DNA from: Pleodorina starrii | Lineage: Eukaryota; Chlorophyta; Chlorophyceae; Chlamydomonadales; Volvocaceae | Length of the DNA: 64,000 bases | Direction of reading: 5' to 3' | Assembly: GCA_030267565.1 (NCBI GenBank) | Contig: BRXU01000001.1 | Location: 7,942,001-8,006,000 of the forward strand | Part shown: positions 11,826 through 24,644 of the stretch, in pieces | Numbering within the stretch: position 1 is the first letter of the stretch | How the letters are laid out: the number at the start of each line of letters is the position of its first letter | Notes under the pieces: model-generated | Told to the model about the DNA's origin: nothing | Databases searched by the model: none | What the model saw: only the letters and a program-made list of their open reading frames with translations | Position numbers and translations under genes: made by a program

Positions 11826-14800
11826 TCACGCCCCCCCGGTCCCCTCCTCCAGCGTTTCCATGACCGTGATGTTGAGGATCTTGATGTCCTCGAACGGCTT
11901 GTCGTCCTTGTTGCAGCGCACCCGCTCGATGGCGGTGACGACGTCCATGCCGCGAACCACCCGACCGAACACCGTGTGCTTGTTGTCCAGCCAGGGGGTG
12001 GGAACCGTGGTGATGAAGAACCTGGGGGAGGAAGGGGGGAGAGGAAGGGAGGAGGGAGGGAGGGAGGGGGGGAGGGAGGGAGGAAGGGAGGGAGGGAGGA
12101 TATGGAAACGGTGCAAAGAAGCTTGCTGACTGGCTGACTGGCTGGCAAACGGAAGAGGGGGAGAGGGTGGGTGGGGTGGAGGGGTGGGGAGGGGTAATCC
12201 AATCCAGCCCACCGCAGGCCCTCCCCACCCGGCAGGCCCCCAGTCTCTCTCACACGCTTGCCCCCCGCCCCTGGCCCCGAAACCAAACCCAGCCAGCCCC
12301 CCAGCAGTCCTCCCGCACTCACTGGCTGCCGTTGGTATTGGGCCCGGCGTTGGCCTGCGCACCAAGAGGGGTAAGAAAGGGGGAGTGGGTAGGGGATAGG
12401 TCCAGGTATGGGATCGGTGCGCACACACGTTGCGAGCAAGGCCCGGCGTTGGCGGCCCTCATCTGAGATTACGACACGTGAACCGCCCCCGGGTCGGTCC
12501 CCCCCCCCGGGCCCCCGCCAGGCCCTGGGTCCCTTCGCTCACGGCGCCTCCGTCCCTCCGCTGCGGTATATCTTCTCTATTACCCCACCCTACCACCCCC
12601 TCAGGTAATATCCCAGGTAACTGCGTTGCGCTCCCTCGTCCCGGGCCGTTTTAATATCCCCTCACTTGAACCCACCATCGACAATATGCCTGGCCGGTCG
12701 TGTCGCAGCGCCTTGTGGAACTCGTCCTCAAACTCGCCGCCCCAAATGGACTCGCCACCAGTGCCGTCGCCTGGGGGGGGAGGGGGCACCAGAGGAGGGG
12801 GAGGGGGTGTTTAGGGGGGGAAGGGGAGCGGGATCTGTTGGGGGCAGGGGGAAGACCCCGCGCTCGAGCCGATGCGCGTGCCGCTCCATCTCGCAGAGGG
12901 GGGGGAGGGCTATGTGCGTGTGCATGTGTGTATGAGGGTCGCATGGGCGTGTGCCGGTGTGCCGGTGTGCCGGTGTGCGTGCGCACTCGCGTGTGTGCGT
13001 GTGAGGTTGCGCCGTCTCTGTATTTGAGTCTGCGTGTGTGTGTATGTGTGTCCGCACGGACGCACAGGGGTTCCCCGCACCCACCCAGCGGGTCTCCCGT
13101 CTGTATCATGAAGCCCTTGATGACGCGGTGGAACAGCACTCCGTCGTAGTAGCCGTTGCGCGCGTGTGTGGTGAAGTTCTCGATGCTGCGGGGGCACTCG
13201 TCCGGGAAGAGCTTGACGGTGATGTCGCCGCGGGTGGTGTGCAGGCGGGCGCCGTGGGGGAGCGAGTGGGCGGGCACCGGGGCGCCGCCTGGCGGGAGGA
13301 GGAGGGGACGGGAGGGGAGGGAAGGGGAGGAGGGGTGGTGTGGGAATAAAGTAAATCACATAGTCAGGACTGGCGATAAAGTGTATAATAAAAGAAAGCC
13401 AGCATTGGTAGGGGGAACGGGAAGCGGGGGCGTGAGTGGGGGGTTGGGGGAAAAGTATGGACGGTCCAAAAAGGCCCGCCTCCCTTCAGCCCCCTCCCGC
13501 AGAATTTGCCTCGGTTCCTTTGCTGCGGCTCCTCTTTCCTTATACGGCCCCCCCTTTCTCTCACCTCGCCCCCCTTCGCTCCGTCCTGCATTCGCTGTGG
13601 TATCTTGTTGCTTTAGCCCCCCCCCCCCGCGCACTTCCTTCCCTAGTCCCCCTCCTTAGTCCCCCCCTTTCCTTGGCGACCCGCAAGATCCCCTCACACT
13701 CCTCGCCCCCTCCCTCAAAACCCCCTCCCCTCACCCTCCGCCGCGATAAGCTCGTCCAGTGCGGGCTTTTCGTTGAATATGTCCCGACCCGGTTGGGTGG
13801 GGTCCTCGGGCTCCGTCGGCTCGTGCTGACTGTGGAGGAGGAGGAGGGGGAGGGGGAGAAGGAGGAGGAGAGGGCTTACACAACGAAACGAAACGGAAAC
13901 CGACCACCAAGAATCGATCCCCTTTGCAAACCTCACCCTCACCCCCACCTCACCCCACCCCACCCACCTAAACAGGTAGAACCTCTGCTTCCTGAACGCA
14001 CACGCCACCACCAGCGGGTCCGAGCCCCCCAGCAGCTTGTCCACCTGCTCGGCGGTGGGAAGACCGCGGAGCCGGGAGCCGCCGCCCGCGCCGCCCTTGC
14101 CGCGGGGGGCGCCCTGCCCGGCAAAAGGGAATGCGGGGGTTTGGGGCGTAAGCGCATGACACGAGTCCAACCAGGCAGGCTGAAGGGTGTAGGGGACGCG
14201 AGGGAGGGTGGTGATGGTGACAGGGGTGGGGTGGGGTGGTTTCTTCAGCTCTTATTCCCAGTCAGCTCTCAGAACCTCAGAAGGGTAAAAAGACGACGAA
14301 CGAGGGGAGGGGAGGGGAGGGGGCAATCCGGCCATGCGTGTTGGGCCAACGGCAGCGCCCGCGCCCCCAGCCCCCTTCCCTTGCTCCCTTCCCTCTCCTC
14401 ATCCTTTCCGCACTCATTCCTTCCCCTCCCTCCCTCCCTCCCTTGCCCACACACACCTGGTACAGAGCCAGCGTCAGAAAGCGCTCCGTGTTCTCCACCT
14501 TGCCTGGGGTAGGGGGTAAAGGGGGTAGGAGAACAGGGAGGGCAGGAGGGGAGGAGGGGAGGGGGGTAGGAGAATAGGGAGGGTACCGGTAGGCGGCTCT
14601 TTGCTGCTGCACCAGCTCCAACGACGACGCATCGCACTCGCAACCCCGGCTCCTCGTGGCTCAACCCTCCCCTCCCCTGCCCCTGCCCCTCCCTTTCCTG
14701 GGCTCTCAGTCGCCTACGCCCCTCCGCTGCAGTGCCGTGTGTACCTCCCCTCCCCTCCCCTCCCCTCCCCTCCCCTCCCCTCCTCGCTTACCCAGCATCC

Positions 14801-17800
14801 GCACCACCTTGTTAGTGACCAGGTTGACCACCTTGATCCCCAGCAGCGTGGCGTACAGCAGCAGGTTGCCGCTCTCGTCGAACAGCGCGTTGGGTGACCC
14901 GTGGGTCTCTTCGGCGGAGGCGGTCAGCTCGCGCTCCACCGCCATGCGCCGACCAAAGTCAATGTCCTCCAGCTGGGCAGGCAGAGGGGACACAAGACAA
15001 GAAAATCACAGCCATGACTTTGCAGGGGGCAGGTTCCCGCAACCTGGGGACCGGTGACACACTCAACACTCGCCTCTCCCCCCCACAGCCGCCTCGGGCC
15101 TTTCCCCCCCTCCAGCCACACCCCCTAGCCAGCCGCTGTGGACTAAGCCCCCCCTTACACCCCCCCCCCTCAGCCCACCTGAAACATCTCCCCGCCGCTG
15201 CGTTGCACCTCGTTAGCCGCGTCCGGAGACTCGTCGTACACCCGCCGTAATTTTGCCGTACTGAACTTGAACACGCGCACCCGCTTGTCGGAGCACACCA
15301 TCGCAAACTGCTGCCCGTCGCGGCTCACCTGCACGGCACATGTACGGCATTTGGCCGGGGCGAGGGTGATGGGGCCGGGGCGGGGGCGTGCACGGCATCC
15401 ATGACGATGTGCGCCACATGCCACAGCCCCGGCGGGAGCGGGGTGAAGGGGCGAGAGCGGGACCGAACTTTATAACCCCCTCAACCCTTACCCCTTACCC
15501 CACCCCGTCTTTTACCTTACCCGCCCCACCCCACTGCTTTTTCCTTTACCCCCTACCCCTTCCCCTACCCCTGGGCCCCACAACCGCCACCACCCTCCTT
15601 CCCAGCCCGCTCCCACCCGCTCCGCTGCGAAATTCTCTTTATACCCCCAGCCCGCACCTCCAGCGACATCGCCGTCGCCTTTGCCTTGGCCAGGTCGAAC
15701 AGATCGGTGTCCAGCTTGCTGCCCCAGGCCACCCGCCCGCCGTCGGGGTGGCCGTAGCTGGTGCCGCACCAGTACTCGAGCATACCTGGGAGGAGGGGAA
15801 TATAACGAAAATTTCGCAGCGGAGAAGGAGGAGACGGCAGGAGGGGAGGGAGGAGGGGAGGGGTCAGGGAGTGATATACTCCTTTATATAACAATGAGGG
15901 GAGGGGGGAATATGGGGAAGGGGAGGCGGAGGTTAAAGAGTCCCATGGTGGGGGGGGGAGGGAGATGCTTGACAGTTGTCCGGTGCCGCTCCCCTCCCCC
16001 TCCTTCTCCGCTGCGGTATTTTCTTCCCCGCTCCTCCCCCTTCCCGGGGGCCGCAACGTACCCTTGGTGTCGCTGGACACGATTGTGTCGGCGGGGGCGT
16101 TGTAGCGCATGCAGGTGACGGGCGCGCGGTGCACCTGCGGGGTGTAAAAAGAAGGTACCGCAGCGGCGTGATGGTGGTGGTGGTGGGGTGGTGATGGGGT
16201 TCCACGTATAGGCCGGAGCCCGGGAGGCCGCGCACAAGGAAATGAGTCCGACGAAGCGGGGAGGGGCTGAGGGCGGCGGCGAGGGTTTCCAATATCCAGA
16301 GTAGAATGCGACCATGGGAACGGGTGGTAAGGAGTCGCAACCAGCTACTTGGACGGAACCCGTCGCCGCGCACCTCCACGACCGCCTCCGACTCTTCGCT
16401 GCCGCTGCGCGCGTCGAAGATGTGGATGCTCCCCGAGTTGAGGTCCGAGATCGCCACACGGGCCTTGGCCTCACCTTTCTGCGCGCGGGTTGGGTTGGGT
16501 CGGGTTGGGTTGGGTCAGGGGGCAACCCACGATGCGATGACCGCTTGGAGGCGGGTGAGAGTGTGGGGGCTGAGAGGCGTGTGCGGGCTGTGTGTGTAGG
16601 GAGTGGGAAGACGGAAAGGGACCCGCGGTGGGGAGAGGGAAAGGGACCCCCCCACCACCCCGGGTGGACGGCGCGCCGGACCTGGCCGCCCTGGCTGCCC
16701 GCATTTACACCGTCTTTCCATCCAGCCGCAAGACCGACTCATCCAGCGGCGGGCCGCGGAAGCGCAGAGGGCGGCCAACGGCGCTGCACACCTCCCGACG
16801 CAAGGGGGAGGTAGGAGGTAAGGCGAGTGATATGCTCTTTTATACAAGAATGAGTCACTGCGGACGTTGTTGCGCAAGCTGCTGCGGCCGCTGAACCTGG
16901 GGAGGGGGATGGGAGGCGGCGGCGGCCCTCCCGGAAAGCCGCGTCTCCCCTCCCTCCTTCACTCCCTCCCTCCCTCCCTCCCTTCCTTCCCCCAAGCCCC
17001 CATCCCTCAGTTCCGGCCGGCGGTGGCTCTCCCGACCTTGTAGATCCACGCCGCACAGCCGGGTGTGAAGGACAGCCGCAGCATCACGATCAGGTCAAAG
17101 TTGAGCACGTCAAAGATCTGCGCGGGGGTAATTAAAACGGCGGGGGTAGAGGGGGGAGAGAGGGGTAGGACCGGAGATTGAGGGGGAGGGGGAAGTCAGG
17201 GACCGAGAGAGGAAGGAGGAGATGGGGGGTAGAGATAGAGCAGCAGCCTGGACGGGCAAGCGGGAAGCGGCAACGAGCGCCCCGTCGATACGTCCCTGCC
17301 CGGACGCCCTCCCATCAGATTAGTCGATCCCGGCCCCTCGGCCGAAAATGCAACAACGCAGCAGCCCCGGCAACAGCAACAGCACCAGCACCAGCGGCAC
17401 CTCCCGCTCCTCCTCCTCCTCCTCCTCCCACCCACCCATCCATCTCCCACACTCCCCTCCTCCCGTCCTTCCTCCTCTTCCCGCCCTTCTTCCCACTCCC
17501 CCGCCCATCCCCCGCCTCCTGCTCCTCCCGCTGCTCCCTTTCTCCATCCCCCCCCCTCGAACTGGCCCTCACCTTGACGGTGCGGTCCCGGGACAGGGTC
17601 ACACACAGCGTGCCGTCCCAGCTGACAGCGAGGCCTGCAGCGAGCGACGAGGGGCACCGGGGAAGAGGTGCATGGCTGGTGGCAGGGCCAGGGGGGGCAC
17701 GCTTCCCGCTTCCCGTCCCTTCCCATGCCGGCACCAACACCAACCACCACCACCACCGCTACCCGGCGCTGCGACTGCGAACGCCCTTCCCCCCTTTTCC

Positions 17801-19347
17801 CACGCAGGGCGGCCCTCCGCGTTCGGCCCACCCGCCCATCCTCACCCTCGCCCGCCCGCCTTGGTTACACCCCCGCGAATAAGGCTGTCATACTTTATCT
17901 CTTTCCCCCAAACCGGCACCAGCCCATGTGTTCCTTAATCCCACATCCTCAGCCGCCCTCACCCCCTCCTCCTCTAGCCCCGCTGCACCCCGCTCATCTC
18001 CACCGCGCTTCGCTTCGCTTTGCTTGCTTTCTTCACCCCCCCCCCACCCCCCCTTCGCTAACCTCCCCTCCAACGCACCGTCCACTGCGCCCACGTGCGC
18101 CCGGTACTGCTTGACGAACTCGATCCCCCGCGCCTGCTTCTTCCAGAACTTGAGGTAGCCGTCGATGCTGGTGGTGATGATGAAATCGGTGGAGGTCACC
18201 TGGGAGCAGCAGAGGCCGCAGCAGGCGGCAGCGGCAGCAGGGCAGGAGAGGCGGCAAGGGGGAAACGGTGCCAGCATCAGCAGCAGAGGCCGCGGCAGCG
18301 GGGGCGGCAGCAGGGGCGGCGGCGGCGATGGCGCGACGGGTTGGAGGATTGTGGTTGGGGTCTCGTTTGCGCAGGCGACGCCGGCAGGCCGGTCAAAGGT
18401 GTCAAGGCACGGCACGGCACGGCGCCGCAATGCCCTGAGCCGCCCGCTTCAGCGCCCGGCTTCCTGCCCCCAAGGTAACTCGCTCCGCCGAAGCCCCATG
18501 CATGTGTGGCTGGCGCCTGGTGGCCCCTGCAAGGGGCCCCTTGCCTTGCCGTGCGCCACTTTCGCGCTTGCGGACAGCGCCGGAGAGGTGGCCCCCAAAG
18601 CCTTTTGTTGATGGGCCGTTTTTGCCGCTATCGCGCATCAGCTTTAGGGCTGCAGATTGGACTCCATAGGGACTCTGTCGGTGAGCTGCGCAAGTTGAAG
18701 GCCGCCCCGGTCAGCGAACGGCGAGTTGCGTTGAGCTGGCTGCCCCGGATCGATCCGGGTACACCGTCCGCGGCGCCGCTGTGCTTGGGCCTGGTCCTGT
18801 GCAGGCCGGCATCTGCATACCGTCTAGGGTATGCAGATGTTGCGGGGGCCTTATGGCGGGATTGTACCATACTGGGGGGGAAGGGCGGACCCCGCGCCCC
18901 AGGGAGCCAGCTGTCCCGTCACGTCCCGGGTACCGCCTCCCCAGGCTTCCACCCCGCACACCAACTCCCAAGAATGCTCACCGCGACGTTGTTGACTGTG
19001 TCCCTGTGCATGTAGCTCCGCTCATACATGGCAGCCGATGGCAGCGCGTCAAGGTACTGCTGCTCGAATTCCAGGATCTGCGCCGTCGCGGTCAACGCAG
19101 AGGCCGCGTCGGTTGTCATCCACCGGCGTTAGAGCTATCGAATGTAGCCCAAGCCTCCGCGGCAGTCGGCTTTGCTGTTGATGGCTCAAGTGCCGAGACG
19201 TTGGCGCAAGCAATACCGATTTACCTTGCGCTTCTTTGGCTTTGGCGGCGCCGGTCCGACGTCCTGCTCCTGGCCATCTCCTTGCTCCTCTTCTGCACCT
19301 TCAGGTGGGCGCGGTGGTCCAACTGTATCGTCGTCATGGTCAGCCAT
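11826..19347 (-). CDS. CYP71: Nuclear WD40-cyclophilin (PPWD1/CYP71 type), peptidyl-prolyl isomerase
   Basis: Seventeen exons, 5' to 3': 19347-19225, 19077-18982, 18199-18079, 17634-17573, 17117-17037, 16478-16374, 16134-16062, 15785-15658, 15328-15179, 14972-14792, 14503-14457, 14113-13968, 13829-13735, 13288-13085, 12770-12676, 12354-12323, 12021-11826 (644 residues; Arabidopsis CYP71 is of similar length). The acidic start [12 protein letters not shown] ends in a basic PKPKKRK patch (possible nuclear signal). Then come [15 protein letters not shown], the WD repeats ([39 protein letters not shown]), the linker [15 protein letters not shown], and a C-terminal cyclophilin domain. The catalytic landmarks are intact: [32 protein letters not shown] and [10 protein letters not shown]. 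The family acts in splicing complexes in animals and in chromatin-linked gene silencing in plants. The C-terminus (EEGTGGA) differs from the plant one. Confidence 0.93.
15791..16032. repeat. Cluster of short dispersed intronic motifs in CYP71 intron 7
   Basis: This intron holds a CCGCTGCGGTATTTTC element on the plus strand (from 16008), a related copy on the minus strand (15823-15791), and between them a minus-strand element containing TATATCACTCCCTGACCCC (15892-15862). Similar pieces recur in introns of SUFE1, FHA-HAT and SLC1 (see findings). Confidence 0.55.
18529..18839. repeat. Group of perfect inverted repeats in CYP71 intron 2
   Basis: Three perfect palindromic structures lie within 311 bases of this 782-base intron. 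They are a 16-base palindrome at 18529-18544, a 16-base palindrome at 18744-18759, and a 12-base stem (18810-18821 with 18828-18839) with a 6-base loop. The intron is otherwise unremarkable. Confidence 0.8.
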
Positions 19348-21901
19348 TTGTTTAAATTCGTTACTCGTATGACGACGCTCAATATATAGTTTATTGTTTA
19401 TGAATTAAGGGCTGCAATCGTAAAAGCTTTTAACCAGTAGAAGCAACAAATAAACAAGTTTGCCAAACTGCACTTGCTTGCAAATAAAACTTGTAAGGAC
19501 GTGCGTAAGATCTCTACACAGCGCTATGCATATATTAAAAAATCGGCGAGCAGTCTGAACCCTGCTGGACGGCGCAAACAGTTTTGTACGGCTGCGCCGA
19601 CCCACAGGACACGAGAGTGACTGGAGTTTTCCTCACGCCGCCGACGGCCTGTTACACACGTCGTCCCTGTTACACGATCGGGTCAACTCAGACAGTTTGC
19701 CATAGTAACATAGTAATCAAGTCGGCGACGCCCACTCCCCGGTGCAACGGGGTCCTCGCTCGGCAGACGGCAGAGCCGACGGCGACGGCAGCCACAATGC
19801 AGGCTGCGGCGACGCGGGCCGCTGATGCCGCTGGGTGTCAGCTTTAGGCGGCGGGAGGAGTAACCTTGCCTGGCGACCACGCACACATGCAAGACATGCC
19901 CGACTGGGCTGTGGGGCTGCTAGGGGCCTCTAGGGGCTGCTACGCGGATGAGTAGACAAAGAACAGCACGCAGCGAAGCAACCCGAGTGAGGAGACCGGG
20001 GCGAATGGAGCCCACAAACAATCATAACGAACATACTCATTGACGTAACCACCGCCATTAGGTTGACTGCTATTGCTATGAAGGATTGTGAGCTTATGAG
20101 CTGGAGAGGGCCGCGTGGCGGAAAAGTGTGGGTGCGGTATGGATGGCGGAGCTGCTGGGCCCCTCGACCTCGAACGATACGAAATCGAGAGCCGCCTTAG
20201 GCGGCCACCCACAAAGCTGGATGGTTTCGGTGTGATGCCCAGGCTGCGTCTCCCGCTGGCTGCCAATACATGCGGCTGTTCATACCAGAAAGGGGCTTAG
20301 CTCGCCAGGTGGGGCCCTTGCGGCGCTGCGAGATCGCCCCAGTGCTGGATGGGCGCATGGTGACGACCATTGGCTGGTGCCCTGCTGGGCCGCAGTGCAA
20401 GCAACGCGGGCCATGCGTTTCCCTGTAGCGCAACTCCGGGTCCAAGGTTCAAGCCTATCCCCAAGAATCCAGAGGTTCGGGAGTGCGGGACCTGCACACC
20501 GCCCCACCCAGGCTCTAGCTAGCCACACATCGACGAGATCTGAGTCGGCTTCGAGGCATAGAGTTACCCGCATACGTCTTCTAAGTACATATTGTAATTT
20601 TATTAAGTGTTGTTAATCAGCTTATAATCAGCATATACTAGCAGGTCATGAAATAGATAGAGCATCCTGATACACAACATCAATACTCGGCATTCATACC
20701 CTCCACCCGCAACACCAGCCGACAAACTGAAATACAGATCGTTATGCAGCTTTTTACAAATATTTCGATAATAATTCATACAACTGTCGGGGCAGGTATT
20801 CTTAAACGACCTTAGCCGTGTAATGAGTAATATACCCGCCGGCGCCTGGCGAGGAGAGTCTTCTAGACTCGAGGGGGGTAGAGCGCAACGTTAAAATGCC
20901 ATGATTTACATAGAAGAGGGCGAACAAATGTGCACTTGCTTACAAGCTCGGATCGAAGGCCCCAGCAATAAGGGCAGACCCAGGCAGACCCCAGCCCCAG
21001 GTTTTTGCGACCTGTGAACAGCGACAACGCTCCAGCGTGTGGCTCGTGTGCGGCAAGCATCAGCACTGCATATCATGTACAAATGCGTGGCTGGGCCCCA
21101 CAGGCTGGTTGGGCCTCGGGTGTGTGTGCTGGAGCGCCCACGGCGGTCGTGATGCGCGGACTCGCATGCCGCAACTTCCCATTGATGATTGTGTTGTCTA
21201 TGTTCGCAGTTATCCGCTTAGAGTACACCAACTTATCTGCCTTTCTACCGGATGTCAGACCCATGCAAAGTGGGTAGCGCCGACTACCGTAACACAGTAT
21301 CTTGGAAGATGACTGTCACAAAGTAGGTAGCTAGGGGAGATGCATGCGAGTAATTTATTAATTATTTACAGAGGAGCTGGATAACAGCTGCATGGTGCGA
21401 TCGCACGACTCTGTGGGTCTAACGTCCAATAGTCTAACGTGTAGACCAGGCCACTAGCCAATTCGCCGGCGAAATCGCCCATGCATGCGAGTTCGTCCGG
21501 ATGACATTATATTGGGTTGCAACGTCAGATGCCGCGGCAGCCCTGTACCTCGCTTTTCGCTCGTACCTACGACGACCTACGCCAGTAACCCCACACAACC
21601 GCCCTTCGAAAACTTCCTTCCTGCATAACGAGCGGCAAATTACTTCGCTATAATTATTGCAACAATATACGACAAAGATACAGGTTTGGGGATCTATCGC
21701 GGACCGATTGCGATTTTGCGAACCGACCTGAACCGACCACCCCCCGAATCGGCCTCATTCTTCCTAAAAGCGCGCCACGATATTGATGAAATACAATAGC
21801 TTAGCATGCATCTATTTATATACTATAATTTAAATTAGCCATGGTGTTTGTTTTAATGCCCGTGGAGCGCACTCGGACGTTTCAAGCGACATCGCGGTCG
21901 A
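19348..21901. promoter_or_regulatory. Divergent upstream region of CYP71 and the membrane stalk protein
   Basis: About 2.55 kb, markedly more AT-rich than the genes, with runs such as TAATTATTGC and TTTATATACTATAATTTAAAT near 21.6-21.8 kb. No exon is supportable on either strand. A minus-strand frame near 20.4 kb contains CLHCGPAGHQ, reminiscent of a zinc knuckle, but the final Cys is missing and nothing around it looks like a transposon protein. Confidence 0.5.
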
Positions 21902-24601
21902 ATGCAGTCATCGTGCCAGCCGCTCAAGGCCCAGCGCACTGTATTTAGAAACAACAACAACAACAATGACAGCAGCTCATACCGACGGACCTCCTCCGAG
22001 GTCGTCGTCGGTACGGAAAGGGGCCAGCAGCGCGCGGTGCCAGCAGGGCTACCGCAGCAGCCGCTGCCAGGTCATCGCGGCGGCAGCTGCGCCCTGCTGG
22101 CACCTCTGGCCCGCCTGTTATTGGCGCTTTGCATCCTCACACGCAGCGCAAGCGGCCAGCAGTCCTCCCAGTCCTCCGACCCAGCAGTGAGCTGCCCGTC
22201 CTGGGGGCCGCCGTCAGCGCCGCCGCGGCCACCCCTCCCGCCGCCTCCGGCTCATTTCTTGTCGGGGTTCATCCAGTATTGGACCAACGACCAAGGGGGA
22301 GAGCTCGTGGTCTCTGTGACCACCACTTGGAGGTGAGTCCCCCCCCCGTCCGTTCGTGCCGTTCGTGCCGTCTGTCCGTGACTCCGTCCGTCCGTCCGTG
22401 CCGTCCAGCCAGCTGCAACCAGCTGCGGGCGGCTGATGATTTAAAACTGATGATGAGCGAAGCCGTAGATAGTTAGGGCGGTTTTCATCACGCAGTTTCC
22501 GCTGGCGACCCTCGCGGTGGTGGTGGGGGGGGTGGGCTGGGACCGGGGAAACCCGTCACCCCACCCCTTCTGCTCCCATAACCCACGCCTCGGCTCCCGG
22601 CCGGGCGCATCATTGTTATTATTATTATTATTATTCCGCTGGCGACAACAGCAGTCGACGGACTGCTGGAGCGCTCTTCGTTTCGTCGTCGTGTCTGGCT
22701 CAGCGTTGCTGCTGCACCTGCGTTGCTCGCTCTCTCGCGCAGGCGAGGTAGCTACGAAGTACTGGGGGTGTACCTGGGCGACGGGACCTACCTCTTCAAC
22801 ACGACTCGGAACGCGGAGTGGGGAGAGCGCGGGCGCGACGCCTCCTGCCAAGCATACGACTCGATGAGGTAATAAGAGGAACGCAGCACGTACGACATAC
22901 GTACGAGACGCATCAACAAGCAAGCACCATACATGAATCACGCGATGCGCACGTACCGTATGTATCGATAATAAAGCTGATCGAAAATGTGAGACGCACA
23001 TGTGGCGGGCGCAGCCCCCGCCTCGCGGCTCAAACTGGGCGGCACCAAGAGAGGGCTCCAGGCATCCAGGGCGACTCTGGCTCTGAGTGCATCCTGCATG
23101 CTGGTCCTTTGGTCGCTTGTTCATTCCCTTCGTTGCACCCCGGGTACGTGTGTACGTGCGTGCACCCCGGGTACGCGTGTACGTGCAGGTCGTACAGCGT
23201 CATCAAACCGCCGCCCAGCGGCCAGATCGAAATCGTTGCCTATGGCTGCTTCATCACCAACGGCTCCCACCACTCTGCCATCCGGCTCAGCGCCATGTAC
23301 ATTCCGGGTGCGCGCGCCTCCATCGCGGTGGCGGCGCCGCCGCCGAGTGGCAGATACTACAAGGCCCAGGACGCTTACGTAAGATGCGGCGGAATCTCTG
23401 GATGCATCGATCGGATCATTGCGTGCCTGCATGCTGGCTTCGTTCCATCCCTTGCTTGACTGACTGACGTGCATACCTGCTGCCGGAGCGGGTGCGTGCG
23501 TGCGTGCGTGCCCGGGTGTGAGCTGTGAGGGCTTGGAATGCGTGAGAGGCGATGAAGGAGACGTAAGGGCGGGGAGGCGGAGCCATGCATTGGCACGCAA
23601 CCACCACCACCACCACCAACCACCCGGTAACGTACGGAAGCTGACCAAACAATCAAGCCGACCTGGCGTGCGCCGGTAGGGCTGCATCTATCCATCTACA
23701 TAATCGCGTCATCACTCTTTGCTTTCCATCCACCCACCCATCCATTCCTGCCTCCATCCGTCAGGCCGAGGGCTTCGTCCCCGCCTTCAGCCCCGCCGCT
23801 GCACCCTTGTCCTGTGACATCATCAGCACCCACCAGCCGCTCCCCGCCGTAAGTTTTCATGTTGCGTGTCGTAGTTTGATTGCCGTTCGTACTCAGCAGC
23901 AGGATGAGGTTCAGTCACTTACTTCCATCGCTCGCTCGCTCGCTCGCTCGCTCACTCGCTCGGCGCGCGCCCAGCAGTCGACGCCGCGTCGCTCGACTGC
24001 TGGGCGACTGCAGTCGACGCCGCCGTAACACCTAATAAACCAGCTGCCGCGGCCATTTTCCGCTGGTCGTCTGGCGGGAGGATTACATATACGTGCCAAC
24101 CAGCCAGCCATGGGAGTAAAAGCATGCCTCACCATCTATCCACCATGCATCACTGGTATCTATCTATCTATCCATCCATCTATCTATCTGTCTATGAATC
24201 TGTCTATGAATCTAGCTTTCTATCTTTCTATCTCTGTGTGTGACCCTATCTCGCTCTTACTTATTACGAATCGCACGCGACGCTGCTGCACTGCTACTCT
24301 CTCTCTCCCTTTCCCTGCCTTCGTGTATGCATGCGCAATGTCCGTCAGAACGATCCGCCGCCGCCGGGGAACTTGACTGTGGAGCCGTCCGCCGATGGAT
24401 GCAGGTGGGTCCGCCGTTTAGCGCTGGAATAGCTGGAACGGGGCGCAGATTGAACGAAGGGTTCGAGCCAGGTAGGGTATGTATGCCACACGTGCAAAGT
24501 TTGTGTTGCGTATCTGGCGGGCACGCAGTTGTTAGTTATACCCTGTTATACCGCCAACATGTTCTAAATCAAAGTGGCATCTATCTATCTATCTATCAAT
24601 A

Positions 24602-24644
<43 letters not shown>

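Noticed and set aside
20197..20445. Possible retroelement zinc knuckle on the minus strand
   Set aside because: The CLHCGPAGHQ match lacks the last Cys, and no gag, protease or polymerase motifs lie nearby.
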